DNA of 64,000 nucleotides, from contig NZ_CP012549.1 in the NCBI RefSeq assembly GCF_025319965.1, positions 434,001-498,000 of the forward strand, read 5' to 3'. Position 1 is the first letter of the stretch; every line of letters begins with the position of its first letter. The position numbers and the translations under genes are program-made. The stretch comes from Campylobacter sp. RM16187 (GTDB taxonomy: Bacteria > Campylobacterota > Campylobacteria > Campylobacterales > Campylobacteraceae). Shown here piece after piece: positions 43,209 through 53,907 of the stretch. The notes below the pieces were generated by a model. That model was not told the origin of the DNA. It searched no databases and saw only the letters and a list, made by a program, of their open reading frames with translations.

Positions 43209-44569
43209 TGGTAGATTTTGACGCATATGTGAAGTATTCACGACCCGGACCAAGATACACAAGTTATCCGACTGCACCTGAATTTAGCGATAAATTCACT
43301 TACGATGACTATATAAGAGAGCTTAAAAATCGCGATAAAACTCGCCCGCTTTCGCTTTATCTGCACCTGCCTTTTTGCCGATCGGCCTGTTATTTTTGCG
43401 GCTGTAACGTAGTTTATACGAGCAAAGAGGATAAAAAGGAAAGATATATCGACTATGTCGAAAAAGAGCTTGAAATTTTATCTCACCACCTTGATACAAG
43501 CGCGGAAGTTTTGCAGATGCACTTTGGCGGTGGAACGCCTACGTTTTTTGACAACAAGCAGCTTGATAGGATCATCCGAGCGATAAAGGCGAAATTTAAA
43601 AATTACTCAAAAGAGGCTGAGATAAGTTGTGAGATAGACCCTAGGTTTTTATCTCAGGCTCAGCTTGACGTGCTTGTAGGGCACGGGTTTAACCGCATTA
43701 GCTACGGCGTGCAGGATTTTGACGATAGAGTTCAAAAAGAAATCCACCGAATTCAGCCTTATGAAGTTACTAAAAAAGCTATTGAAATGGCGCGCGCGAT
43801 GGGTATAAAATCCATAAACATGGATCTTATTTACGGCTTGCCGCTTCAGACTTTAGATAGCTTTAAGCGCACGCTTGATATGACGCTAACTCTTGATCCG
43901 GATCGTCTTGCCGTATTTAACTACGCTCACGTGCCTTGGCTTAAAAAGACGATGCGTAAATTTGATGAAGCGACTTTGCCAAGTCCTAAAACCAAGCTTG
44001 AAATTTTAAAATATACGGCTGAATTTTTTATCAAAAACGGCTATAAAATGATAGGTATGGATCACTTTGCAAAGCCTGATGATGAGTTATTTACAGCACT
44101 TGCTAACGGAACTCTTCACAGAAATTTCCAAGGATATACGACTAAAGGAGGAGCCGATCTTATAGGTATCGGTCTAACAAGTATCGGCGAGTGCAAGCGC
44201 CACTATGCACAAAATTTCAAAGATATGCCCGAGTATGAAGCGGCGATTGATAGAGGAGTTTTGCCTTATATGAAGGGAATTTATCTAAGCGAAGATGACT
44301 TGATCAGAAAGGCTGTGATAATGAGCCTTATGAGCAACTTTGCTCTTGATATCAAGGCAATAGAGGCGGAATTTGGCGTGAAATTTTTCGATTATTTCAA
44401 GGATGATTTAAAAGAGCTTGAGAAGCTAAGCGAATTTGTTCACATCACTCCTGAAAAGATCAGTGTAAATGAGACAGGAACGCTTATAATCCGCAATATC
44501 GCGATGTGTTTTGATGCGTATCTAAAACAAATTCCTGAAAATTTAAGACGTTTTTCAAAGACCGTATGA
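43208..44569 (+). CDS. hemN: Oxygen-independent coproporphyrinogen III oxidase
   Basis: 453 residues. The radical-SAM cluster motif CRSACYFCGC (Cys-x3-Cys-x2-Cys plus the HemN-specific fourth Cys) and GGGTPTFF are present. It converts coproporphyrinogen III to protoporphyrinogen IX without oxygen, in line with microaerobic life. ATGA overlap with the next gene. Confidence 0.96.
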   Translation: MVDFDAYVKYSRPGPRYTSYPTAPEFSDKFTYDDYIRELKNRDKTRPLSLYLHLPFCRSACYFCGCNVVYTSKEDKKERYIDYVEKELEILSHHLDTSAEVLQMHFGGGTPTFFDNKQLDRIIRAIKAKFKNYSKEAEISCEIDPRFLSQAQLDVLVGHGFNRISYGVQDFDDRVQKEIHRIQPYEVTKKAIEMARAMGIKSINMDLIYGLPLQTLDSFKRTLDMTLTLDPDRLAVFNYAHVPWLKKTMRKFDEATLPSPKTKLEILKYTAEFFIKNGYKMIGMDHFAKPDDELFTALANGTLHRNFQGYTTKGGADLIGIGLTSIGECKRHYAQNFKDMPEYEAAIDRGVLPYMKGIYLSEDDLIRKAVIMSLMSNFALDIKAIEAEFGVKFFDYFKDDLKELEKLSEFVHITPEKISVNETGTLIIRNIAMCFDAYLKQIPENLRRFSKTV

Positions 44570-45819
44570 TGTATAAGTTTAGTGAAATTGCAGATAAGTG
44601 CGTAAAGTGCGGCAAGTGTATCCAAGTATGCACGATACACAACATAAACAGTGATGAGGTTACATCTCCGCGTGGATTTTTAGATCTGCTTGGAGCTTAT
44701 GAAAGAGGCGAGCTAGAGCTTGATAAGAATGCTAAAAATATCTTTGAAAGCTGTTTTTTGTGCACAAATTGCGTTGATGTCTGCCCAAATTCGCTTAGAG
44801 TTGATACGGCTATAGAAAATGTGCGCAGAAATTTAGCGCAGAAATTTGGCATAGCTTGGTATAAAAAGATGTTTTTCTGGCTTCTTAGACATCGCTTTAT
44901 CATGGATGTCTGCGCTAGGCTTGGATATGTATTTCAAAGTTGTGCGTTTAAGATAAAAGAAAACACCATGACGCCGCGCTTTAGCCTTCCGATGGTGAAA
45001 AAAGAGCGACTTTTCCCGACCGCTTCTAAAAAGAGCTTTTTAAATTCGCATCCTGAATTTATAGATAATGGCGGAGAAAAAACGATAGGAATTTTTATCG
45101 GTTGTATGGGAAATTACGCTTATACAAGCATCGGAGAGAGCTTGCTAAAAATAGCGCGAAAGCTAAAGCTAAATGTAAATTTGATGAAGCAGCAAGCTTG
45201 TTGCGGTGCACCTGCTTATTTTACGGGCGATTTTGATACGGTTAGCGTACTTGCAAAAAGAAACATCGAGTATTTTGAGAGCTTATCAAACGAGCTTGAT
45301 GCGATAATCATACCTGAAGCCACCTGTTCGGCTATGGTTAAGATCGACTATGAGCATTTTTTTCACGATAACGACGAGTGGAGAGAACGTGCAAAAAAGA
45401 TAAGCGAGAAAATTTTCCTTGCTACGGAGTATCTGGAAAAGAATACAAATTTAGCTGAAATTTTAGCAGACAAAGGCAAAAAGCTTGAAAGCATAACGTA
45501 TCATGATCCTTGCCACGCAAGAAAAATGCAAGGAGTTTTCAAAGAGCCTCGTAAACTTTTGGCGCAAAATTACGATATAGTAGAAATGAGTGATCCAAAT
45601 GAGTGTTGTGGGTTTGGCGGAGTAACGATGCAGGCTGAAAAATATCACCTGAGTCGTTCGGCCGGGCAGAGGAAGGCCGCAATGGTAGATGCCGTGAATG
45701 TAAAATTTGTAAGTGCTGAATGTAGTGCATGCAAGATGCAAATTTCAAATGCACTTCACATACATGGATCAAATGTAAAATTTGAAAATCCTATAGATTT
45801 GATAGCGGCAAATTTATGA
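44566..45819 (+). CDS. Fe-S oxidoreductase with CCG domains (GlcF/LutA-like)
   Basis: 417 residues. Two 4Fe-4S motifs (CVKCGKCIQVC and CFLCTNCVDVCP) are followed by two CCG domains (CMGNYAYTS to QQACCGAP; DPCHARKM to NECCGFGG). Such proteins are electron-transfer subunits of lactate or glycolate oxidase or quinone-linked complexes. No partner dehydrogenase is next to it; it ends the hemB-argF-hemN operon. Confidence 0.87.
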   Translation: MMYKFSEIADKCVKCGKCIQVCTIHNINSDEVTSPRGFLDLLGAYERGELELDKNAKNIFESCFLCTNCVDVCPNSLRVDTAIENVRRNLAQKFGIAWYKKMFFWLLRHRFIMDVCARLGYVFQSCAFKIKENTMTPRFSLPMVKKERLFPTASKKSFLNSHPEFIDNGGEKTIGIFIGCMGNYAYTSIGESLLKIARKLKLNVNLMKQQACCGAPAYFTGDFDTVSVLAKRNIEYFESLSNELDAIIIPEATCSAMVKIDYEHFFHDNDEWRERAKKISEKIFLATEYLEKNTNLAEILADKGKKLESITYHDPCHARKMQGVFKEPRKLLAQNYDIVEMSDPNECCGFGGVTMQAEKYHLSRSAGQRKAAMVDAVNVKFVSAECSACKMQISNALHIHGSNVKFENPIDLIAANL

Positions 45820-45890
45820 AATTTACAATCAAATTAAAAATTTAATTGATAGATTATTACGATGATATATTAAATTTTGTTTTTTTGTAG

Positions 45891-45896
45891 TATAAT
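45891..45896 (+). promoter_or_regulatory. TATAAT -10 box of the Lap-like operon
   Basis: A perfect TATAAT preceded by a T-rich stretch, about 50 bases before the TolC-like start and after an AT-rich gap. Campylobacter promoters often lack a clear -35 and rely on T-rich upstream periodicity, as here. Confidence 0.55.
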
Positions 45897-45943
45897 AATT
45901 GGGCTATTGCGAGATTAAAGAATTTATTGAAAGGATGTTTATT

Positions 45944-47734
45944 ATGAAAAACATAGTTGTTATTAGCATGTTAGCTGCTACAAGTATATTATTCGCACAA
46001 GATATGTCTTATAGAATATATATGAGTACTGTTAGTGAAGCTATGGGCGAAAAGCAGATAAATAGAGCTTTAAAAAAAGTAAGAAGTGAAATTTCGAGTG
46101 ACTATAGACTTAATGCTGATATTTATTTAGACAAAGGATATAGGGTTTTGTATGTAGATACTACACCTGTTTCTAAAGAAGAGGCCAGTGAGATACTTTC
46201 TCAAATTAAGAAAATTCCTGGTTATGAAGGCTCTTTGATGAAGAGAAAAACTGAGCAGAGTGTTAGCTCATTGGTTGTAAAAAATGTCTCTAAAGATGTT
46301 GTATCAAAAGAAGTAAAAATGGATACTTCTGGAGAGAAAGAGAGCATTATCGCTCATAATATTGTTGAGAAAAAAGTTGAGGAGCCAGTTTTTAAAAACG
46401 ATAATAATTTAAATAGCTTAACGAATGTGGATAAACAAAATGTTGCTATTAATGAAGTTATAACTTTAAGTCAGGCTATAAAAACTATTTTAGAAGAAAA
46501 TCCTGGCTTTAAAGAGACCGAATTTGCATATATGCAAGTAGGCAAGGATTTAAATATTGCAAATAATGCTTACTATCCTACCCTTGATCTATATGGAACT
46601 TATGGATACGCAAAAGAAAAAACTGATGACGGAAGAGTTGTTCAGACAGGTAAGGGCAAAAAGGCTACGGCCGGAGTAACTTTTGTAGAAAATATATATA
46701 ATGGCGGAGCCGATAGGAATAGGATTATTTCTCAAAGTCATAGACTTGATGCTGCTGCATATAGCGTAGTTCAAAGGGCAGACAGACTGTCCTTGCAACT
46801 AGTTAACTCATATCTTGAAGTTATTAAAAATAAAGAATTGCTTAATATTTCAAAAGCTAATGTAAAAACCCATGAAGAAATTTATGCTCAGATAAAAGAT
46901 AGAACAGATTCCGGATTTGCTAGAGGATCTGAAGAGAGACAGGTCGGTTCTCGTCTAACATTAGCACAAGCTAACTTGGTGGCTCAAGAAAATAACTATT
47001 ATGATGCTTTAAGCACATTTGAAAAGCTCTATGGAAAAAGAGTTGAGGCTGAAAATTTAACTCTACCTAATTTTGATTTACCGCTTCCAATTGCTGAATA
47101 TGTGGTATATGAAAAGGCTATGAGATGTAATCCTACCGTTCTTTTAGAAATGTCTAATATCAAGATGAATGAATCTGTGGTAAATGAAAAAAAGGCTCCT
47201 TTTAGACCTAGACTTGATTTTGAGGCATCAGCAGCTTATGAGAGAAATGATGTATTTTATGATGATTATAAAAAAGAGCAATATGACGCATTGTTAAGAT
47301 TAAAATATAACCTTTATAATAAAAATATAGATAAACTTGAAAAAGAAAAAAGCAAGCTGGCTGTTACAGAGTCTATGCATAGCATGGAAAATGTCAAAAG
47401 AGATCTATCTGAGAGCTTGAAATTTTCATGGCAAACATATGTTTTGAATCAAAAAAAGATGGAGTATCTTGAAAGACACGTTGCGTATTCTAAAGATACT
47501 CTTGACTCATATAGAGATGAATTTAGAATAGGCAGAAGAGATCTAATTAATTTACTTGACGCAGAGAGCGAGTATAATAATGCTCTTACAGAGATAATTA
47601 ATACTAAAAATGCACTTTTATATTCTAAATATAGACTTCTTGATAATATGGGTATGCTTACTGATAGCTTTGAACCAGGATTTTCAAAGAGGTATATTCA
47701 AGGCGCTTGCAGTATAGATAGCGACCTTAAATAA
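45944..47734 (+). CDS. TolC-family outer membrane channel
   Basis: 596 residues from ATG 45944 (AAAGGA nine bases upstream). Signal peptide MKNIVVISMLAATSILFA, then an N-terminal SPOR-like extra part of about 170 residues, then the OEP repeats (LSQAIKTILEENPGF; FRIGRRDLINLLDAESEY). It forms the outer membrane exit of a type I secretion system with the ABC and HlyD proteins in this operon. Confidence 0.88.
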   Translation: MKNIVVISMLAATSILFAQDMSYRIYMSTVSEAMGEKQINRALKKVRSEISSDYRLNADIYLDKGYRVLYVDTTPVSKEEASEILSQIKKIPGYEGSLMKRKTEQSVSSLVVKNVSKDVVSKEVKMDTSGEKESIIAHNIVEKKVEEPVFKNDNNLNSLTNVDKQNVAINEVITLSQAIKTILEENPGFKETEFAYMQVGKDLNIANNAYYPTLDLYGTYGYAKEKTDDGRVVQTGKGKKATAGVTFVENIYNGGADRNRIISQSHRLDAAAYSVVQRADRLSLQLVNSYLEVIKNKELLNISKANVKTHEEIYAQIKDRTDSGFARGSEERQVGSRLTLAQANLVAQENNYYDALSTFEKLYGKRVEAENLTLPNFDLPLPIAEYVVYEKAMRCNPTVLLEMSNIKMNESVVNEKKAPFRPRLDFEASAAYERNDVFYDDYKKEQYDALLRLKYNLYNKNIDKLEKEKSKLAVTESMHSMENVKRDLSESLKFSWQTYVLNQKKMEYLERHVAYSKDTLDSYRDEFRIGRRDLINLLDAESEYNNALTEIINTKNALLYSKYRLLDNMGMLTDSFEPGFSKRYIQGACSIDSDLK

Positions 47735-47742
47735 GTACTGAA

Positions 47743-48411
47743 ATGATCGCCCGTATAAATACGGACAAAACTATACTTATGGCACTCTTTATGAGTGCCT
47801 TTTTTTTATTTTTTCTTTTTGCAGAAAATGAATTTATAAAAGCTTCCACATATGAAAAAATTGCTAAAATTTATGGCGAGAATGCTAAAAAAAGAGTAAT
47901 AGGATTAAATAAGCTAATGGTGAGTTTGCAAAACTCTAGTGAGCAAGAGAAGCTTTTGAAGGTCAATGACTATTTTAATCTTCTTACATGGAAGGAAGAC
48001 CAAGATGTGTGGGGAAAGAAAGACTATTGGGCTACCAGAATGGAATTTTTGGGTAAGGGCGCAGGAGATTGTGAGGATTTCGTAACTGCTAAATATTTTA
48101 CATTAAAGCAACTTGGCATATCTACCGAAAAGCTCTATTTTACATACGTAAAAGCCGTTGAATACAATCAAGCTCATATGGTTTTATCATATTATGACAC
48201 TCCAAAATCAATACCGCTTATCTTAGATAATATAAATCCCAAAATAAGAGTTGCTACACAGAGAAAAGATCTTGTTCCTGTCTATAGTTTTAACGGTGAT
48301 TCCTTGTTTTTGTCTAAGCAGGAGGGTTTGGGGCAAGCAATTCCAGGGGGAAATAAAAAACAAAATCCAAAATGGTTAAATTTGGTGGATAGAATGAAAG
48401 AGGATGGATAA
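47743..48411 (+). CDS. lapG: LapG-like periplasmic cysteine protease
   Basis: 222 residues. N-terminal signal anchor, then the transglutaminase-like triad: Cys in GAGDCEDFV, His in QAHMVLSYY and Asp in LILDNI. LapG cuts the retention module of a giant surface adhesin unless LapD holds it. Its stop shares a base with the lapD start (TAATG). Confidence 0.9.
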   Translation: MIARINTDKTILMALFMSAFFLFFLFAENEFIKASTYEKIAKIYGENAKKRVIGLNKLMVSLQNSSEQEKLLKVNDYFNLLTWKEDQDVWGKKDYWATRMEFLGKGAGDCEDFVTAKYFTLKQLGISTEKLYFTYVKAVEYNQAHMVLSYYDTPKSIPLILDNINPKIRVATQRKDLVPVYSFNGDSLFLSKQEGLGQAIPGGNKKQNPKWLNLVDRMKEDG

Positions 48412-50342
48412 TGACACTTTTTAAACAGATTATGATTGCAATTATGTCTTTTGGATTGGCTATATTTATAGCTGTTGGTATATTAAATTTCACCACTATA
48501 AATAATTACATATCATCACAGCTTAGTGCAAATGCAAGACATACAGCAAATTCACTTGGTCTTGCGATTAAAACAGTGGCCGATTTAAACGATGTTTCAA
48601 CTATAGAAGCCATGGTTAATTCAATGTTTGATAGCGGTTATTACTCTATGATAAAACTTGTAGATGTTGATGGCAACGCTCTTGTTGAAAATACTCAAGA
48701 GACTGTGGTAGAAGGTGTTCCAAGCTGGTTTGTTAAGAATATAAAATTAAGCGCCCCTATAGAGAGTAGCGAAATTATGGACGGATGGTCGAAATTTGGC
48801 ACTCTTTATGTTCAAAGCAATACTGGCATAGCATACTATGAGTTATATACTATATTAAAAAATGTATTTTATATACTAACTGTTATATCTATAATAGCTC
48901 TTTTTGTAAGTTATTTTGGAATAAAATTTATTTTTATACCTCTTAAGAAAGTTCAGATTCAAGCTGAGGCTATTTTAGGAAACCGATTTATAATTCAGGA
49001 TAAAATTCCATTTACTGTGGATGTTAGGCGTATAGTTTTGGCAATGAATAGTATGGTAGGTAAGGTTAAAGATATTTTTGAACAGAGTGCGAAAACTCTT
49101 AGTAAATACGAGGATTTACTTTATAAAGATGATCAGACGGGACTGTTTAATAGAAGGTATTTTCAGAATAAATTTGATGATTATCTATCAAGCGAAGAGT
49201 ATTCAAGTGGCTCAGTTATGATGGTGTCTTGTAAGGAATTGGATAAACTTAAAAAAGATTTAGGTTTTGAAAAGTGGAATAATTTAGTCGTCTCTATAGC
49301 AAATTCTATCAGTAGTCATACATCTGGCATGCTATGTTCAAGGCTTAATGATAACGATTTTATAGTCATAGCACCGAGTGTTACATCATCAAGATTATTC
49401 CATATCGGAGAAAATACTCTCTTGCAGATAAAAGAGATATTTGAAAAATTTGACTTGAAAAACGACGATTGTTTTGTTAATAGTTCCGTAGTAGAGTATT
49501 CTTATGATAGTAAGTTAAAAAATATAATGATTATATCCGATATAACCATATTAAGAGCCAAGGAGATTGGAAACTTTAAAATCAAAGTTTACGATGAGGG
49601 TTCTGAAATATTGCTTGGTAAAGAACAATATAGGCAACTTATAATAGACTCTATTGAAAACAATATGTTTAAATTTGCAGGACAAAAAGTAGTTTCTGTT
49701 ATAAAAGAGATTGAGCATCATGAGCTATTTTTAAGGCTTGTTGATAAAGACGGTAGGTGGCAGATGGCAAGTTATTTTATGCCTATGGTAAATGAGTTAA
49801 ATTTTGCAGCAAAGATAGATTTGTATGTTTTAAATAAAGCTGTAAATATGTTTAAAGAAAAAACATTGCCACAAGGTGCCATATCTATAAATTTAGGAAA
49901 AGAAGTATTAACATCTACTTATTATTTTTCAGAAATTGAAGCAGCATTTAGACAAATTAGACAAAACGCAACCGGCAAAGTTTATATAGAGATACCAAAT
50001 AAAGATGAGCTGGATACTTCTATACTTATCAATTTACATAGAAAACTTCTTGAATTCGGCATAGGCCTTGGATTCGACCATTTTGGATTTGATGCTAAAA
50101 GTATAGAGAGAATTAGAGAAATTACTCCTGATTATGTTAAAATTCCAGCCAGAGACTTGATAGATTTCTTTGGTGAGAGTAGTTCCGAACAAAAGCACTC
50201 TTTTGATACAATGATGAGGAGTAAAGATATTAATATCATAGCCATAAGCGTAGAGAGCAAGGAGCAAAAAGAGAAGCTGGAGTCCCTTGGTATTGTTTCA
50301 ATGCAAGGAATGTTTATAGAAGAGACAAAAAATATTGGATAA
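48411..50342 (+). CDS. lapD: LapD-like c-di-GMP receptor (degenerate GGDEF-EAL)
   Basis: 643 residues. First membrane segment, a LapD/MoxY-type periplasmic domain with DGWSKFGTLYVQS, second membrane segment near residue 150-170, HAMP, then GGDEF and EAL domains. GGDEF reads RLNDNDF and EAL reads ELFLR, so neither looks catalytic. LapD binds c-di-GMP inside the cell and sequesters LapG outside. The degenerate motifs and the neighbour support a receptor role. Confidence 0.9.
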   Translation: MTLFKQIMIAIMSFGLAIFIAVGILNFTTINNYISSQLSANARHTANSLGLAIKTVADLNDVSTIEAMVNSMFDSGYYSMIKLVDVDGNALVENTQETVVEGVPSWFVKNIKLSAPIESSEIMDGWSKFGTLYVQSNTGIAYYELYTILKNVFYILTVISIIALFVSYFGIKFIFIPLKKVQIQAEAILGNRFIIQDKIPFTVDVRRIVLAMNSMVGKVKDIFEQSAKTLSKYEDLLYKDDQTGLFNRRYFQNKFDDYLSSEEYSSGSVMMVSCKELDKLKKDLGFEKWNNLVVSIANSISSHTSGMLCSRLNDNDFIVIAPSVTSSRLFHIGENTLLQIKEIFEKFDLKNDDCFVNSSVVEYSYDSKLKNIMIISDITILRAKEIGNFKIKVYDEGSEILLGKEQYRQLIIDSIENNMFKFAGQKVVSVIKEIEHHELFLRLVDKDGRWQMASYFMPMVNELNFAAKIDLYVLNKAVNMFKEKTLPQGAISINLGKEVLTSTYYFSEIEAAFRQIRQNATGKVYIEIPNKDELDTSILINLHRKLLEFGIGLGFDHFGFDAKSIERIREITPDYVKIPARDLIDFFGESSSEQKHSFDTMMRSKDINIIAISVESKEQKEKLESLGIVSMQGMFIEETKNIG

Positions 50343-50347
50343 TAAAA

Positions 50348-52480
50348 ATGCAAGAAAAAGTTAAAAACGATGAGCTTTTGGATTGTTTAGTAATTTTTAC
50401 TAAGCTTCACAATAATCCATATACGGCAGATGCTCTGATTACGGGATTGCCTGTAAGCGAGAATGAAAACGTGGAGCTTTTTTCATTAAATGGTTCAAAA
50501 TCTCTTTTTACAAGAGCTGCTAAAAGAGCCGGATTCATATCTACTCTTGCAAATAAAGAAATTGATGAAATTTCTCCTCTTGTGCTACCATGCATTTTAA
50601 TTTTAAGAGGTAAAAAGGCTTGTATTTTAGAGAGCTTTGAAGATAAAACTCATGCTAAAATCATAACTCCAGATATGCCAAACGGTTCGAATATAGTAGA
50701 GATAAGCAAGCTCAAAGAGGAGTATCTTGGCTATACATATCTTTTAAAGCGTGAATTTATACCTGAAGAAAGCAATAATTATCTAATAGATAGTAGATCC
50801 GAACATTGGTTTTGGGGTACTTTAAAACGTTCTAAAAAAATTTATATAGATGTATTAATCGCCAGTATTGTTGTAAATTTATTTGTTTTAGCAAGCCCGC
50901 TTTTTACTATGAATGTATACGATAGAGTTGTGCCGAATAATGCGGTAGAGACTCTATGGGTGCTCGCTCTTGGAGTTGGCTTTGTATACATAGTAGATTT
51001 ATTTTTGAAATTTACAAGAACTTATTTTCTTGATATTGCCGGTAAAAAGAGCGATATTATTATGAGTTCTCTGCTTTTTGAAAGAGTTATGGATATAAAG
51101 CTTTCTGTTAAGCCAAAATCAGTAGGCTCGTTTGCCAATAACCTTAGGGAATTTGATACGGTTAGAAATTTTTTTACGTCTAGCACATTAGTTGTTCTTG
51201 TCGATCTTCCGTTCTCTATCCTGTTTTTATTGGTTATATACTTCTTGTCTGGAGCAATGGTGCTTGTTCCTATGGTTTTTATATTGCTTATTATAATATA
51301 TACTTTTTTGATAAAGGATCCTCTTCAAAATAGTATTAAAAGTACTTTTGAGGCAAGCGCAAAGAAAAATGGAATACTTATCGAGACTCTAAATGGACTC
51401 GAAACAATTAAAACAATGGGCGCTACCGGTCATGCGCAGTGGAATTGGGAAGAGGCTACCGGCGAGATAGCCAATAAAAGCATAAAATCAAAGCTTATTT
51501 CTGCATCTATTGGCACTGTCACCTCTTTTTTAGTACAGCTAAATACAGTAGCTGTAGTTGTTCTTGGTGTATATATGATACAGGATATGAAGCTTACTAT
51601 GGGCGGTCTTATAGCTGCTGTTATGCTCTCGTCTCGCGCAATAGCCCCTATGGGTCAAGTTGCTTCGCTTTTGGCTAATTTTGAGCAGACAAAAACAGCG
51701 TATGAGAGCTTAAAAAATATTATGAATTTGCCAGTTGAGCGTCCTGATGGCAAGAAATTTATTAGAAGAAATACTTTTGATGGTAAAATAGAGTTTAAAA
51801 ATGTTAGTTTTTCTTATCCTGAGAGCACAAAAAGCTCCTTGGATAGAGTAAATTTTGTAATTAATGCCGGAGAAAAAGTAGGAATTATAGGCAAAAATGG
51901 TTCCGGAAAAACTACTATACAAAAGCTTATTTTAGGGCTTTACTCTCCAACGGATGGTTCCGTGCTTATAGACGGAATTGATATAAATCAGATAGATCCT
52001 GCCGATTTGCGCCGAAATATTGGATATGTACCTCAAGATGTAATGCTTTTTAAAGGAACTGTTAGGGCAAATATAGTTTACAAGGCTCCTCATGTCGATG
52101 ATATGCAGATAATAAAAGCAGCAAAAATAAGTGGAGTCGATGAATATGTAGACTCGCATCCTCTTGGATTTGATATGCCTGTGTTTGAAAGAGGCGAGGG
52201 TATTAGTGGTGGTCAACGTCAAGCTATAGCAGTAGCAAGAGCTTTTTTGCTTGATAGCCCGATTATACTTCTCGATGAGCCTACAAATTCTCTTGATAGT
52301 AGTGTTGAGGCTAAACTTAAAAATAACCTTAAATACAATACTAAAAATAAAACTATGATACTAATAACACACAAAACATCACTTCTTGATCTTGTCGATA
52401 GATTAATAGTAGTGGATGGCGGTAAAATTTTACTTGACGGAACAAAAGAAGATGTTTTGGCAAAGCTTAGCGGGAAGTAG
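50348..52480 (+). CDS. Type I secretion ABC transporter (HlyB/LapB-like)
   Basis: 710 residues: an N-terminal C39-like domain without a catalytic Cys, six membrane segments (about 165-450), and an ATPase with Walker A GKNGSGKT, signature ISGGQRQ and Walker B IILLDEPTNS. The inactive peptidase-like domain is typical of exporters of RTX-type adhesins. It works with the TolC and HlyD-type proteins of this operon. Confidence 0.93.
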   Translation: MQEKVKNDELLDCLVIFTKLHNNPYTADALITGLPVSENENVELFSLNGSKSLFTRAAKRAGFISTLANKEIDEISPLVLPCILILRGKKACILESFEDKTHAKIITPDMPNGSNIVEISKLKEEYLGYTYLLKREFIPEESNNYLIDSRSEHWFWGTLKRSKKIYIDVLIASIVVNLFVLASPLFTMNVYDRVVPNNAVETLWVLALGVGFVYIVDLFLKFTRTYFLDIAGKKSDIIMSSLLFERVMDIKLSVKPKSVGSFANNLREFDTVRNFFTSSTLVVLVDLPFSILFLLVIYFLSGAMVLVPMVFILLIIIYTFLIKDPLQNSIKSTFEASAKKNGILIETLNGLETIKTMGATGHAQWNWEEATGEIANKSIKSKLISASIGTVTSFLVQLNTVAVVVLGVYMIQDMKLTMGGLIAAVMLSSRAIAPMGQVASLLANFEQTKTAYESLKNIMNLPVERPDGKKFIRRNTFDGKIEFKNVSFSYPESTKSSLDRVNFVINAGEKVGIIGKNGSGKTTIQKLILGLYSPTDGSVLIDGIDINQIDPADLRRNIGYVPQDVMLFKGTVRANIVYKAPHVDDMQIIKAAKISGVDEYVDSHPLGFDMPVFERGEGISGGQRQAIAVARAFLLDSPIILLDEPTNSLDSSVEAKLKNNLKYNTKNKTMILITHKTSLLDLVDRLIVVDGGKILLDGTKEDVLAKLSGK

Positions 52481-52488
52481 GTAGTATT

Positions 52489-53907
52489 ATGAGCAAAGAG
52501 TTAAAAGAAAACTTAAAACGCCAAGAGGATATTGGTAAAAATTTAAATGATTCCGTGGATAATATTAAAAGGATTATCCAATCAAAAGAATATGATGCTT
52601 ACGATTTAAGGTTTATGTCCAGCTTGTCTGAGGCGGTACTAGCAAAGGCTCCATCAACTTCAAGAAAAATTTTATATATTATTTTTATAACCGTTGCTTT
52701 TCTTGTAGGCTGGGCATCATTTGCCGAGATTGATGAGATTACAAGAGGCACTGGCAAGATCATTCCATCGGGCAAAAACCAGATAGTGCAAAATTTAGAA
52801 GGCGGTATTATAGAAGAAATTTTTGTTCACATGGGAGATGAGGTTAAGAAAGGTCAAATTTTGATAAAAATAGACAATAAAACCTTTTCGAGTAGCTATG
52901 GAGAGTCAAAGTTAAGACTTGATGAGCTTCAAGCAAAATATTTAAGGCTTGATGCCGAAGCTAATGACAAGGAATTTGACTACAATACAACAATGGATGA
53001 TCAGATGAGGCAATCTGTTGCTTTTGAAAAGAGTCTTTTTGAAACTAATAAGGCTAGATTAAGAGAGCAGGTTAATATATTTGAAGAGCAGATTAAACAG
53101 CGACAAAGCGAGCTTAGAGAGCTTAGAAATAAAATTTCTCAGACCCAAAATAGTTATAATCTAATGCTTAAAGAGAAGCAGATAACTGAACCTCTTTTTA
53201 GAAAAGGGCTTGTAAGTGAGGTTGAATATTTGCAGCTTCAAAGAAGAGTGAACGATTTACAAGGCGATCTAAATGCGGCTACCTTATCTGTTCCCAGAAT
53301 AGAATCAACAATAAAAGAAGTTGAAAATAAAGTAACGGAGGCGAGGCTTGCTTTTAAAAATAATGCAAAAAGAGAGCTTAATGAAGTTTCTGCTGAAATT
53401 TCAAGACTAAACGAGAGTCAGATTAATTTAAGTGACAAAGTTGAAAGGACTCTTGTAAGATCTCCGGTTGATGGAATTGTTAGTAAGCTAATGGTGAATA
53501 CTGTTTCTGGTGTTATAAAGCCTGGTATGGACATAGCGGAAATTGTACCCAATGAAGACACCTTGATAGCCGAAGTTAAAGTAAGACCAGCTGACGTTGC
53601 ATTTTTAAGACCTGGACTTGAATCTATCGTAAAGCTTACAGCTTATGATTTTTCTATATATGGAGGCCTTAAGGGGCAGGTAACTCAGATAAGCGCTGAC
53701 ACCGAGACAAATGAAAAAAGTGGAGAAAGTTACTATCTAGTTAGAATAGAGACACAAAAAAACTATCTTGGAAGTGAAGAAAAACCGCTTCGTATCAAAG
53801 TGGGTATGGTGGCTAGTGCGGATATTATAACAGGTAAAAAGACTGTGCTTGATTATCTATTAAAACCTATTCTAAAAGCCAAACAAAACGCTTTAAGAGA
53901 GAGATGA
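52489..53907 (+). CDS. HlyD-family membrane fusion protein
   Basis: 472 residues. One membrane segment near residue 60 (ILYIIFITVAFLVGWASF), biotinyl-lipoyl halves (NLEGGIIEEIFVHMGDEVKKG and VRSPVDGIVSKL), a long coiled hairpin between, and a beta-barrel end (LRIKVGMVASADI). It bridges the ABC exporter and TolC. Confidence 0.93.
   Translation: MSKELKENLKRQEDIGKNLNDSVDNIKRIIQSKEYDAYDLRFMSSLSEAVLAKAPSTSRKILYIIFITVAFLVGWASFAEIDEITRGTGKIIPSGKNQIVQNLEGGIIEEIFVHMGDEVKKGQILIKIDNKTFSSSYGESKLRLDELQAKYLRLDAEANDKEFDYNTTMDDQMRQSVAFEKSLFETNKARLREQVNIFEEQIKQRQSELRELRNKISQTQNSYNLMLKEKQITEPLFRKGLVSEVEYLQLQRRVNDLQGDLNAATLSVPRIESTIKEVENKVTEARLAFKNNAKRELNEVSAEISRLNESQINLSDKVERTLVRSPVDGIVSKLMVNTVSGVIKPGMDIAEIVPNEDTLIAEVKVRPADVAFLRPGLESIVKLTAYDFSIYGGLKGQVTQISADTETNEKSGESYYLVRIETQKNYLGSEEKPLRIKVGMVASADIITGKKTVLDYLLKPILKAKQNALRER

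Noticed and set aside
48411-50342. Active diguanylate cyclase or phosphodiesterase
   Set aside because: Both signature motifs are degenerate and the LapG neighbour points to a receptor.
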